From contig JARGOP010000004.1 of the NCBI GenBank assembly GCA_029233965.1, positions 41,218 through 105,217 on the forward strand: DNA of 64,000 nucleotides, in the 5' to 3' direction. The position numbers were made by a program, and so were the translations under genes. Each line of letters begins with the position of its first letter. The stretch's first letter is position 1. Positions 10,305 through 19,921 of this stretch are shown in pieces. The DNA comes from Verrucomicrobiales bacterium (lineage in GTDB: Bacteria; Verrucomicrobiota; Verrucomicrobiia; Verrucomicrobiales; DEV007). The notes beneath the pieces are model-generated. The model saw nothing but the letters and a program-made list of their open reading frames with translations. It had not been told where the DNA came from and searched no databases.

Positions 10305-10458
10305 GGGCAGTTCACTCCGCTACGATCAAGTTTTTCGAAGGGCCGACCCGGTATTCCCGACACCTTTCTCCCCTGTTCCAGAGACGCGGCATGAACTCGT
10401 TTTCGCGGCTCTCAGACAACACGATTACGCTATTGTCAGGATAGTCCGCAGACTCAGG

Positions 10459-11781
10459 ATGAGGGTTCTTCAGATGACTTATTCCCTACCCCTCATGATT
10501 GCTCACCGAAAGGTGGTCTCTGCACCGGTTTTCTTCATCGTGGCGACTGTTTTCTCCGTCTTTTCGTCTCTGCAACGATGCCCGGCAGCTGATGAGTCGG
10601 CGAAAGATGTTCCCATCCGCGTCACCGCCGAAGGAGAGGGACCCTTCGCGGGAGCCACCGGCACAGTGATCGAGGCCGCCGCGAGGGAGGCACACCGACG
10701 GGGAGGAGGCGTGGTCCACATCGCGCCGGGAACCTACACGCTACATCGTGAGATCGACTTGTCGGGACTTCGCGGCGTTCGAATTATTGGCACCGGGAAA
10801 GTTGTCCTGCAGGCCGCGAAGCAGGAATCATCCGCCATCACTGCGGAAGCTTCCGAAGGTGACATGGTTCTCTCCGTGGATGCGGTGGAGCGTTTTCCCG
10901 AGGGAACGACGATCGAGATCCACAGTCCCGGTCGCCGGGGCACGAAACCCTCGGGGGAGCCCTATCAGGTTCCCTACATCATGGCCCGGGTTGCGGGCCA
11001 TGAGGACGGTGCCCTCCGGCTCGCCGAACCGCTCAAGTATCCGGCACCGGCCGGGGCCACTGTGATCCCGGTTTTCAACGGCGTGGTCATTCGGGGCGAA
11101 GCCTCCGACCTGCTCCTCTCCGATCTCACGATCGACATGAACCGGGATCACTGGCCCGTTGTGCCGCTGAATCATGTCTATCACTGTGGCGTATTCGCCG
11201 CCGGTCCCTACAGCTACGAAAAGGGGCCGACCGGTCCGCCGGTGAAGGATCTTCGCATCGTGAGATGCACGGTGCGCAACTCTCACTATCGCGGCATCGT
11301 TCTCTACAGCACGGTCCATACCAGCATCGTGGACTGCCGGATCGAGAATACCGATGCCGAGGGAATCGTCTTCGACCACTTCTGCCAACACGGGGAGGCA
11401 GTCGGAAACACGTTGGTGAACTGCCAAAACATTGAGCTGAATGACGCCTCTGATTGTGTCATCGCCTACAACCGCATCGAGAAGCCCGATGTCGGTATCA
11501 TTGTCTGGCAATGGTGCACCCAGCCCGGCCTGAACGAACGCAATCTTCTCATCGGCAATGAGATCATCGAGCCCGGGGGAGAAGGTATTTCGCTCAAGTC
11601 CGGAGCGGACGACAACCTCGTCTCCGGAAACACCATCGAGAACAGCGGCGGCGCCGGGATTGTGGTGCGGGGTAATGCGAACCTCATCCTCGGCAACCGG
11701 CTTTCCGGTACCGGGGGAACGCCTCTCGTTCTGGAGGGCGAAGGAAACTTCGAACGGGACAACATTTCGCCGAAACCGTGA
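10459..11781 (+). CDS. Secreted right-handed parallel beta-helix protein
   Basis: ATG 10459, signal-like N-terminus, GTVIEAAAREAHRRGGGVVHIAPGTYTL pectate-lyase-type start, beta-helix ladder to C-terminus. Confidence 0.82.
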   Translation: MRVLQMTYSLPLMIAHRKVVSAPVFFIVATVFSVFSSLQRCPAADESAKDVPIRVTAEGEGPFAGATGTVIEAAAREAHRRGGGVVHIAPGTYTLHREIDLSGLRGVRIIGTGKVVLQAAKQESSAITAEASEGDMVLSVDAVERFPEGTTIEIHSPGRRGTKPSGEPYQVPYIMARVAGHEDGALRLAEPLKYPAPAGATVIPVFNGVVIRGEASDLLLSDLTIDMNRDHWPVVPLNHVYHCGVFAAGPYSYEKGPTGPPVKDLRIVRCTVRNSHYRGIVLYSTVHTSIVDCRIENTDAEGIVFDHFCQHGEAVGNTLVNCQNIELNDASDCVIAYNRIEKPDVGIIVWQWCTQPGLNERNLLIGNEIIEPGGEGISLKSGADDNLVSGNTIENSGGAGIVVRGNANLILGNRLSGTGGTPLVLEGEGNFERDNISPKP

Positions 11782-11866
11782 CCGCCTCCCGTCACTGGCG
11801 AGCAGATCTTGACCCCCACTGACCGTCCCTCTACGCTGCGGTTCCACCTCGTTTCACTCCCTCGTC

Positions 11867-12769
11867 ATGCTTTCCCGATCCGTCCTTTCCAGACGCCGTG
11901 CCCTTCTTCGCGGGGGTGCGCTCCTCCTCGGAGGTCCCATCGCAGGACAGTCTCTTTCCGCCGCCGATGGGGGCAGTCCCGTCCTGCGTTTCGGAGCGGT
12001 GACGGACGTGCACTATGCTGACAAAGAAGCCAGAGGCACCCGCCACTACCGCGAATCGACCGGAAAACTGGGCGCAGCTCTGCGTTATCTTGAATCGCGG
12101 CAACCCCGCTTCGTCGTCGAACTGGGCGACCTCATCGACCGGACCGAGAGTGTCGAGGACGAGATCTCCTTCCTCCGGCGAATCGAAGAAGTCTACAGCT
12201 CCGTATCCTGTGACCGGCACTATGTGTTTGGCAACCACTGTATCGACACGCTGACCAAAGACGAGTTTCTTGAGAACAGCGGAGCAGTCGCGCCGCACTA
12301 CTCATTCGATGAAGGACCGTTTCATTTCGTTGTCCTCGACTCCTGCTATCGCTCTGACGGAACACCCTACGGTCGCAACAACGCCGACTGGAAGGACTGC
12401 AATATCCCCGGGGAACAGATCGACTGGCTCACCGCCGATCTCAAGCAGACGAGCCGGCCCACGATAGTCTTTGCCCACCAGCGACTCGACGGGGAGGGCG
12501 CCCACTTTGTCAACAATGCAGCGGAAGTCCGTCATGTGCTCGCGGAATCCGGCAAGGTCCTCGCCGTCCTGCAGGGGCACAGCCACAAGAACGAATATCA
12601 CGAGGTCGACGGCATCCACTTCTGCACTCTTGTCGCAGTCGTCGAAGGAAGCGGCACAGAGCAGAACGGTGCTTCGCTGGTTTCTCTCTACGAAGACGGC
12701 TCGATTCGCATTGAGGGTTTCCTTCGCCAGCAGGATCATGAGTTCGCCGCGCCGACCCCGGCCGCCTGA
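11867..12769 (+). CDS. Tat-exported metallophosphoesterase
   Basis: SRRRALLRGGALLLGG Tat-like signal; FGAVTDVHYAD, ELGDLID, VFGNHC, LQGHSHKNEY calcineurin-like motifs. Confidence 0.88.
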   Translation: MLSRSVLSRRRALLRGGALLLGGPIAGQSLSAADGGSPVLRFGAVTDVHYADKEARGTRHYRESTGKLGAALRYLESRQPRFVVELGDLIDRTESVEDEISFLRRIEEVYSSVSCDRHYVFGNHCIDTLTKDEFLENSGAVAPHYSFDEGPFHFVVLDSCYRSDGTPYGRNNADWKDCNIPGEQIDWLTADLKQTSRPTIVFAHQRLDGEGAHFVNNAAEVRHVLAESGKVLAVLQGHSHKNEYHEVDGIHFCTLVAVVEGSGTEQNGASLVSLYEDGSIRIEGFLRQQDHEFAAPTPAA

Positions 12770-12907
12770 GCGATAGGTCATTCCGTTTTCCACTGACAAG
12801 AGCGAGGTAGTCGGAATATTGGGATCAGCCCCGAACGCTGGAAGTACCTCTTCTCTATTCCGGAGTTGTCTCCAGCCCTTTGCCTTTTTCAACCGCCCCT
12901 CGCGGAA

Positions 12908-13807
12908 TCATCGGCCGGGCGCGACGGAAGCGGCTTCGAGCAGCTCCTTCACAAGCGGATTCGGAAAGCGACGGGACGGGGTGATGGCATAGAATGACTC
13001 CCGGATGTCCGGAAAACGGTAACGCTCCACGAGTTGGCCGCGTTCAAGCTCCCCCTTCACGACGACGGGGGGAACGAGCGCGAGTCCGTTGCTTTCGCGC
13101 GTGAGAAGACGCAACATCGCCATGTCATCGACCTCGGCGGCGATGAGAGGCTGTACGCCGAGACTTTCGAGAACAAGATCAAAGGCAGCCCGGATGTTGC
13201 TGTCGAGCGAGGGAAGGAGCAGGGGCACGGACCGCAGGTCATCGGGAAATTGAAAGGGTGCATCCACCTCGGGCGCTCTTCCAACGAGGCTCACCGGTTG
13301 CTCGTCGAGCAAGTGGCTGTGCCAGTCGGACTCAGCATCGCGACGAACCGGAAGGTTCGAAAGAACGACATCAAGCGTGTGCGCACGAAGACGACTGAGG
13401 AGATCGCGGAGATTCCCTGAACTGAAAACCAACTCGACATCGCTCCGGTCGAGGAAAGGCTTGAGACAGGCGACCTGAAAATTGCGGGAGAGCGTCGAAA
13501 CCGCGCCGACCCGGATCACCTGCTTGCGGCTGCCGGTCCGGTCACTCATGATATTGACCAGTTCATCCCCCGTCCGAAAGATCGTCTCCGCGTAGTCCAG
13601 CGCGATGCGACCCGCCTCCGTGAGGACGAGGGTCTTGTGTTCGCGTCGGAATAGCTCCTGCCCGAGATTTTCCTCCAACTGCTTGAGCTGGACACTGACG
13701 GAGGATTGGGAAACGCCAAGTCGCGCCGCCGCACCCGTCAAGGTGCCGTCATGAGCAATGGCGCGGAAATACCGGAGGTGATGATAATTCAGGTAGGACA
13801 TTCTCAA
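12908..13807 (-). CDS. LysR family transcriptional regulator (NhaR-like)
   Basis: NYHHLRYFRAIAHDGTLTGAAARLGVSQSSVSVQLKQLEENLGQELFRREHKTLVLTEAG HTH and substrate-binding domain. Confidence 0.9.
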   Translation of the reverse strand: MRMSYLNYHHLRYFRAIAHDGTLTGAAARLGVSQSSVSVQLKQLEENLGQELFRREHKTLVLTEAGRIALDYAETIFRTGDELVNIMSDRTGSRKQVIRVGAVSTLSRNFQVACLKPFLDRSDVELVFSSGNLRDLLSRLRAHTLDVVLSNLPVRRDAESDWHSHLLDEQPVSLVGRAPEVDAPFQFPDDLRSVPLLLPSLDSNIRAAFDLVLESLGVQPLIAAEVDDMAMLRLLTRESNGLALVPPVVVKGELERGQLVERYRFPDIRESFYAITPSRRFPNPLVKELLEAASVAPGR

Positions 13808-14075
13808 TTCTATTTTTCAGAACAGGAAAATGCAAAAGTTATATTTTAATGAATTCAGATCACGGGAAGTTTCTTCTCATGACGATTCCAGAAACGCTTG
13901 AACCCAATACTTTGAATGCCGTGGAAGATCCTGCCACTCTCCAACGCCTCGCTCGAGTCGGCCGCGCTCAACGCCGCACCGGAAGTTCCCGGTCTCAAAG
14001 AATTCCGCAAATGGTTCGCAGCAACACCCTCCTGTAACAGAGTGCCTTCTCCCTTCGCGGCAAAATTAAACAGAC

Positions 14076-15494
14076 TCAATCGGCCCGCCCCAGGTCATGC
14101 TCGATCTGCTCCAGCGCGCGTCCCCTCGTCTCAGGGACCGCTATTTTTACCCAGAGAAGTTGCAGGACCATCATGAAGCAGAAAAAGCCGAAGACCCGGG
14201 CCGGGGCGAAGGCCGTCACCATCGATGGGAAGAACAGAGTCAGCAGCGCGGCGAAGCTCCAGTGGGTAAAACTGCCGAGCGACTGACCCCGGGCTCGATG
14301 GAGATTCGGGAAAATTTCCGAAATGAAAACCCAGATCACCGCACCCTGACCCACTGCATGAGTGGCGATGAAGGCAAAAATAGAGGCGGGCACGATCGCG
14401 AAATTTTCCGTCTGAAAGGCCCAGGCGCAGAGACCCAGTGAGGCAATGTAGCCGAACGAGCCGATGTAAAGCAGAGTCCGCCGCCCGAGCCGGTCGATAA
14501 GCCGGAGACCAACGAAGGTGAAGATCAAATTCGTCACCCCGATACCGACAGACTGCAGCAGGGCGGCTCGGGCCTCGAGGCCGGTCAGCTCGAAAATGCG
14601 CGGGGCGAAATAGAGAATGGCGTTGATGCCGGAAAGCTGGTTGAAAAAGGCAATCAGGAAGGCCAGCGAAATCGGCGTTTTGAGGCGGGCGGTCCAGAAG
14701 CCGCCGGTGTTGGCCGCTTCCCCGGCGACGCCGGCGATTTCCTCCGCCCTCGCCTCGATCTCTATCTCATCTGCGTTCGGATCGATGAGCCGCAGCACCG
14801 CCTTCCCCGCTTCTCTATCGTCCCTGCGGCCGATGAGCCAGCGCGGACTTTCCGGGAGACCGAAGCACATCAGGCTGTAGATCAGGGCCGGAATCGCTTC
14901 GACCCCGAGCATCCAGCGCCAGGCGTTTTCACCAATGCCGCCGAGGAGAGCGTTCGACCCGAAAGCGACAAGGATGCAGAAGACGATATTGAACTGGAAC
15001 ATGCCGCCAAGGCGACCACGCTTCTCCGCCGGTGCGATCTCTGCAATGAATAGAGGCGCCGCCACCGTAGAGATCCCCACGCCCAGCCCGCCGATAAACC
15101 GTGCGAACATGAAGGAGACCGGATCCGTCGCCAGCGCCGACCACAGAGCGGAGGCAAGATAAAGAATCCCGATCCAGAGCAGGATCGTTTTCCGCCCGAA
15201 ACGATCGGTCGGCTATGCCCCGATGAGGGAACCGAGCACCGTTCCCCAGAGCGCGGCGCTCATAGCCAGTCCATGCAGAGCCGGGCTCAGGGACCACAGT
15301 TCCTGGATGGTCTGCTCCGCCCCTGAGATGACCACGGTATCGAAGCCAAAAAGGAACCCGGCAAGGACGGCGGTGAGAGACCAGAGGAAGAGTCTGCGAT
15401 TCACTTTCTGAATTTTCCGAGCATGAACATTCATGAGCCGGGTGACAATAGATTTGATTTTGAGCTTCTTGCGAGGATGGAATTTCGCAGTCAT
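14076..15494 (-). pseudogene. Sugar porter (MFS) family transporter interrupted by an in-frame TAG
   Basis: LFLWSLTAVLAGFLFGFDTVVISGAEQTIQELW...GTVLGSLIGA*PTDRFGRKTILLWIGILYLASALWSALATDPVSFMFARFIGGLGVGISTVAAPLFIAEIAPAEKRGRLGG...VPETRGRALEQIE; both parts in the same frame, TAG (cta on +) at 15213-15215. Confidence 0.85.
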
Positions 15495-15570
15495 CCCCCC
15501 CGAAAGTCTGACCCGGAATCAGGACTTCAGCTGATCGAGGAAGAAATGAGACCGGGTTTTATCCGCCCTC

Positions 15571-16101
15571 TCAACCGGAACCGGAATCGGCAGGTGGCGC
15601 CTCCCCCCGTTTTTTCCCGACACGGCCCACGCTCGAAATCCCGCGGCCTGTTTTGCGAAGCATCTCATACGGGAAGGCCGTCATGCGGCGCATCCCCATG
15701 CTGAGGCCCCCGGTGCCGAAGATGCTGTTGCGCACCGAGGCAAAGACCTCATCCCGGATCTCCGATTCGCTGACGGTGCCTGCTTCTTCGATCAGAGAGA
15801 GCCGGTGCCAGGCGTAGAGTCCCGTCACGGCGGAAAAGATCACCGTGAGCAGCTTTCTCAATCCCACCTTTTCCACGACAAGAATCGCCGGAATCTGTGC
15901 CATTTGCGCGATCGGGGCAAAGCTGGCGAGGAGACCAATCACAAAATTGCTCGCTCCGAGCGCGAGAGCCATGCCGGGAAGGAGAGCGCCGGTCACGAGC
16001 AGGACCATGGAGTGGGAGGTGAGGGCCTCCCAGGTGAGAACCTTGAGCCCCTTCTCTACGTCTTCCTCCGTCAGTTCTGTTGTCGGGGTGTACCATGCCA
16101 T
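15571..16101 (-). CDS. Truncated or internally deleted MFS-like membrane protein
   Basis: MFS N-terminal helices (SHSMVLLVTGALLPGMALALGASNFVIGLLASFAPIAQMAQIPAILVVEKVGLRKLLTVIFSAVT) run directly into a soluble tail; only 176 aa. Confidence 0.5.
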   Translation of the reverse strand: MAWYTPTTELTEEDVEKGLKVLTWEALTSHSMVLLVTGALLPGMALALGASNFVIGLLASFAPIAQMAQIPAILVVEKVGLRKLLTVIFSAVTGLYAWHRLSLIEEAGTVSESEIRDEVFASVRNSIFGTGGLSMGMRRMTAFPYEMLRKTGRGISSVGRVGKKRGEAPPADSGSG

Positions 16102-16268
16102 ACGCCTATCCCGCGCAGAAAAGGTACCAGACTCGCCGAAAGCCTTCGATTCGGCTTTCGCAGGGACTCGCTCAAGTCCTGATCACCGCGCCACCCGGTG
16201 ATGAATCGGGAATGGCAGCATCCACAGGGTCAGGAGAAACCACTGCAGCGCCGTCGTCCTGTTTTCCC

Positions 16269-16727
16269 TTACGCCACCCCGGCCCAGGTCAGCAATCTCC
16301 CGGCAGGTTGAAACCCTGTCGTTCGGTCCGCTTCGTTGCCGCCCTTATACAAAATAAAAGCGGGAATCCCCTGGATGCGCTGCGCACTCGAAACGCCCGG
16401 CAGCTTCTCCGTATTCACCTTCGCAAGGATGGCCCGGCCGGATGCCTGCGTCGCCGCTTTCGTAAATTCGGGAGCCATCATCTTGCAGGGACCGCACCAC
16501 TCCGCCCAGAAATCGACGATCACGGGCAGTGGGGATTGAGCAACGAGGTTCGTGAAAATCTCCTCCGAAGACACCTCCACTGGCAGCGCGGGGAATGGCA
16601 GCCCGGCTTTGCAAGTGCCGCAACGCCCGCGCTGACTGAGGCGGGCGAAGGCGATGCGATTGGCGGAGTCGCAGGCGGGGCAGGGCTGAATAATTCCGCG
16701 GGAGTCGGCAGTAAGAGAAGATGTCAT
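16269..16727 (-). CDS. trxC: Thioredoxin 2 (zinc-ribbon type)
   Basis: N-terminal CPAC...CGTC zinc ribbon, FWAEWCGPCKMMAPEF active site; ATG at 16727 gives MTSSLTADSRG. Confidence 0.88.
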   Translation of the reverse strand: MTSSLTADSRGIIQPCPACDSANRIAFARLSQRGRCGTCKAGLPFPALPVEVSSEEIFTNLVAQSPLPVIVDFWAEWCGPCKMMAPEFTKAATQASGRAILAKVNTEKLPGVSSAQRIQGIPAFILYKGGNEADRTTGFQPAGRLLTWAGVA

Positions 16728-17037
16728 TCCCTTCAAGGATGCACCTTTCGGGTCCAAACATCCAGAACGCTTCGTCCGAAATATTCTTTCCAACATCAAC
16801 CCCTAATCCCGCCTTCGCAGGCTTGCCTGTCGTCTCCCGACGAGTTCGCCTTGGCACCGGGTTCAGAAAATGCCATGCAGGGACAGGAATCGAGGGAAAA
16901 GTTTGCGAAGACAGGTTCCCTTCCTAAGATAGTGTCGTCATGCTCCGCCTTTTACCCAGCTCCGATCCGGCAATTTCCCATGGCCTCACGCCGGGTTTGG
17001 AGACGGAAGACAAAGACAGGATCCTGCCCACCGCTTC

Positions 17038-17889
17038 ATGAAAAGCATCGGCATCGCACTGGGCGGAGGGGGAGTGAGGGGACTCGCTCACGTGCTCGCG
17101 ATTGAGGTCTTCGATGAGTTTGGCATCGTTCCGAAGGCGATTGCCGGTACCAGCATCGGATCCCTGATCGGTGCTCTCTACGCCTCGGGAAGGTCCGGAA
17201 GAGAAATCCGGGAGGGCGTTCGCGAACATATTATTCTGAAGGAGGATCGATTTCAGGAATTACGGCGAAAGCGGCGGACTCTCTTTCAATGGCTGAAATT
17301 CTTCCGGCCTGCTCCCACTCACGGCGCCATCCTCTCGCCGGACGGATTTCTCCACTACCTCCTCGATCAGCTCGCCGTGGAAACATTCGAAGAACTGAAG
17401 ATTCCCTTCTACGCCGTCGCGACTGACTACGACGCAAGGGAACGCGTCATTTTTGAACAAGGCCCCCTCCTGCCGGCGCTCAAGGCGAGCATGGCAATTC
17501 CGGGGGTCTTCGAGCCGGTCATGCATGAGGGTCGGGTCCTCGTCGATGGAGGAGTCGTCGAGAATTTGCCCCACCCGGTCATCGCCGGGAAATGCGACGC
17601 CGTCATTGCCATCGATGTCATTCCCTCTGCGGTGCCGGGGAACGGGGAACCTCCAAAGATGATCGACTCTCTCCTCGGGACCTTCGATACCATGACCGAA
17701 AGAGCGACCAAAGAAGCGGTAGAGAACTGCCCGCCCGCGATCTACCTGCGGACGAATCCAAAGGGGATCCGCATTCTTGATTTTGACAGAATCGAAGAGG
17801 TCTATGACCAGGCGGCCCCGGCGATGGACGAGTTGCGTCGAAAGCTGGAGCTCCTGCTTGATCGTGGAAGCGAGGGGTCCGATTCATGA
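17038..17889 (+). CDS. Patatin-like phospholipase (RssA/NTE family)
   Basis: GIALGGGGVRGLAH oxyanion motif, AGTSIGSLIGALYASG nucleophile, LVDGGVVENLP. Confidence 0.92.
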   Translation: MKSIGIALGGGGVRGLAHVLAIEVFDEFGIVPKAIAGTSIGSLIGALYASGRSGREIREGVREHIILKEDRFQELRRKRRTLFQWLKFFRPAPTHGAILSPDGFLHYLLDQLAVETFEELKIPFYAVATDYDARERVIFEQGPLLPALKASMAIPGVFEPVMHEGRVLVDGGVVENLPHPVIAGKCDAVIAIDVIPSAVPGNGEPPKMIDSLLGTFDTMTERATKEAVENCPPAIYLRTNPKGIRILDFDRIEEVYDQAAPAMDELRRKLELLLDRGSEGSDS

Positions 17890-17970
17890 GAGAACCCGCT
17901 TGCCAGGCAGTCACGGACAAGATCCATTGACCACGGCGGGGCCGGGTGGTGCCCTCCCGGAAAGGTTCAG

Positions 17971-18792
17971 ATGATTCGAAAATTCCTCTCACTGTTGACG
18001 TGTGTGATCGCAGCTGGTTTTGCAGTGGCTGAGGAGGATGCCCCGCGTTCCCTTTCCCCGGAATCGATACGTCGCCTCATGGACGAAATGATTTGGGTGG
18101 AAGGCGGGACTTTCTCAATGGGCTCGGACTCGGTCGATGCCTCTGCCGCCGAAGGCCCCGCCCACAAGGTGACGCTTGCCGGATTTCATATCGGTAAGTT
18201 CGAAGTGAGTCAGGAACTCTTCGGGGAGGTCATGGGCTGGGACCACAGTTACTTTCGGGGAAAGGGGTTTCCCGTAAACAATGTGAGCTGGACCAACATT
18301 CAGCGGTTTATCGAACGATTAAACAAAATGACGGGAAAACACTTCCGGCTCCCGACGGAGGCAGAGTGGGAGTATGCCGCGAAGGGAGGGCAGCTTTCGA
18401 AGGGCTACCAATTCAGCGGTTCAAACAAGATTGATGAGGTTGCCTGGTATGCCGGGAACGGCGAACGACAGCTTCATCCATCGGGGAAGAAGAAACCCAA
18501 CGAACTGGGTTTGTACGACATGACCGGAAATCTGTGGGAGTTTTGTCATGACAATGCCGTGATGCGCCCCTACCCCCGGGGCGAGCGGATCAATCCTCTC
18601 GAAGGCAGTTTTGAGCAACCCTATTCATCACAAGCCAAGATCACACGTGGCGGTGGCTACGAATTTGATGAAGATGAATCCTTCGTTTTTCGCCGGGACG
18701 GAGCGACGCCAAATGTGCGCATGCCCGACATCGGATTCCGGTTGGTAATGGTCGGAAAACCGGATTCGGTTGAACGAAAAGAGCAGGAGTAG
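17971..18792 (+). CDS. SUMF1/formylglycine-generating-enzyme-family protein (probably not a true FGE)
   Basis: WVEGGTFSMGSD, FHIGKFEVSQELF, PVNNVSWTNIQRFIERLN, FRLPTEAEWEYAAKGG, ITRGGGYEF. Confidence 0.88.
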   Translation: MIRKFLSLLTCVIAAGFAVAEEDAPRSLSPESIRRLMDEMIWVEGGTFSMGSDSVDASAAEGPAHKVTLAGFHIGKFEVSQELFGEVMGWDHSYFRGKGFPVNNVSWTNIQRFIERLNKMTGKHFRLPTEAEWEYAAKGGQLSKGYQFSGSNKIDEVAWYAGNGERQLHPSGKKKPNELGLYDMTGNLWEFCHDNAVMRPYPRGERINPLEGSFEQPYSSQAKITRGGGYEFDEDESFVFRRDGATPNVRMPDIGFRLVMVGKPDSVERKEQE

Positions 18793-18824
18793 CACACCGA
18801 TCGCCTGAGGGGAGATCTCTCGAC

Positions 18825-19388
18825 CTACTTCGCCGCCGACAGATCGAGCACGTAGCTTTCCTCCCCCGGAAACAGGGTCTGGATCCGCGGAACCGCCTCG
18901 TCATTTACGTGATTCAGAAAGAGCACGCTGTAGATGCCTGTCTTGTGCGCCTTGATCTGATAGGTCTGCACGGAGGAGGGAAGTTTCGTTTCCCAAACCG
19001 CGCGAATCACGACGGGGTCATCGAGATTTTTGAGCGGACGGCCCGCCAGGGTGGTGAACTCGCAGGTGAACGTGGGTTCCTCGACTCCTTCGGGAGCATT
19101 GAAAATAAGATCGACCCGGGTCGGGATGAATTTCCGGGCGAGGTCGAACATTTCCTCCTTCTCCTCCGCATCGCAGCGCTGTAGATACCAGTAGAGCATG
19201 TAGAGTTCCTTCTCCGGATCATCGGTAAAACAACGGGGATCGATCTCTATTTCAATCCTCGCTTTTCCATCCTGCTCGAAGAATGCCCAGACCGGTATCT
19301 CGGGAAGCGGATGCGCCTGCAGGGAGACACAGGACGCCGCGAGCCCCAGGACCAGGGCCGGAAAACGGGCGAAATGACTGATATTCAT
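18825..19388 (-). CDS. Secreted hypothetical protein
   Basis: ATG 19388 gives signal peptide MNISHFARFPALVLGLAASCVSLQA; no family recognised. Confidence 0.6.
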   Translation of the reverse strand: MNISHFARFPALVLGLAASCVSLQAHPLPEIPVWAFFEQDGKARIEIEIDPRCFTDDPEKELYMLYWYLQRCDAEEKEEMFDLARKFIPTRVDLIFNAPEGVEEPTFTCEFTTLAGRPLKNLDDPVVIRAVWETKLPSSVQTYQIKAHKTGIYSVLFLNHVNDEAVPRIQTLFPGEESYVLDLSAAK

Positions 19389-19530
19389 GGAGAAGGGCCG
19401 CAAGAGACTGAATGGTCGCGTTCTCATTTGGCTTGCCAAAAGCAGTGAAAAACGATCTACTCAGCCTAGGTTCTAGCGGAATTCCTCCGCGAGAACAAAC
19501 AGATTACACTGGCCACCAAAGAAACTTATC

Positions 19531-19815
19531 ATGAAACAAATTCTCGGAATTATCGCAGCGATCGCTATCGCGGCAGGTTCGGCCTATGCCGGATGTGGAA
19601 AAAAGGTAACTGACTCAGGCGAAGCGACTTCGTATGACGCAGACACCAAAACTCTCACCGTAAAAGGTGCCAAGAAGCCTTTCACGATCCAGGCAAGCAC
19701 TGTGATCAAGAATGCCGCGGGGGAAGAAGTCGATATTTCTACTCTCGAAGGCAAGAAAGTGGAAGTTGTCAGCGAGCACAACAAGGCTGACTCCGTTACG
19801 GAGAAAGCAGGCTGA
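19531..19815 (+). CDS. Small exported hypothetical protein
   Basis: MKQILGIIAAIAIAAGSAYA signal peptide then a short beta-rich domain; followed by a terminator. Confidence 0.6.
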   Translation: MKQILGIIAAIAIAAGSAYAGCGKKVTDSGEATSYDADTKTLTVKGAKKPFTIQASTVIKNAAGEEVDISTLEGKKVEVVSEHNKADSVTEKAG

Positions 19816-19860
19816 GCCCGCCCGCCGTCAGCGTTCGCACGCTGACTGTAGCACTTTGCG

Positions 19861-19892
19861 ACACCCGGCGGGAAACCGTCGGGTGTTTTGTT
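19861..19892 (+). terminator. Rho-independent terminator
   Basis: ACACCCGGCGG-GAAA-CCGTCGGGTGT stem with one G.T wobble and GNRA-type loop, followed by TTTTGTTT. Confidence 0.8.
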
Positions 19893-19921
19893 TCCCGGTT
19901 CCTTTTCCCAACTTCGAATCA

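Noticed and set aside
10828-11847. 339-aa minus-strand ORF
   Set aside because: Antisense to the beta-helix gene 10459-11781.
16137-16160. CGAAAGCC-TTCGATTC-GGCTTTCG hairpin
   Set aside because: Perfect 8-bp stem but no U-tract and unclear orientation; not enough to call a terminator.
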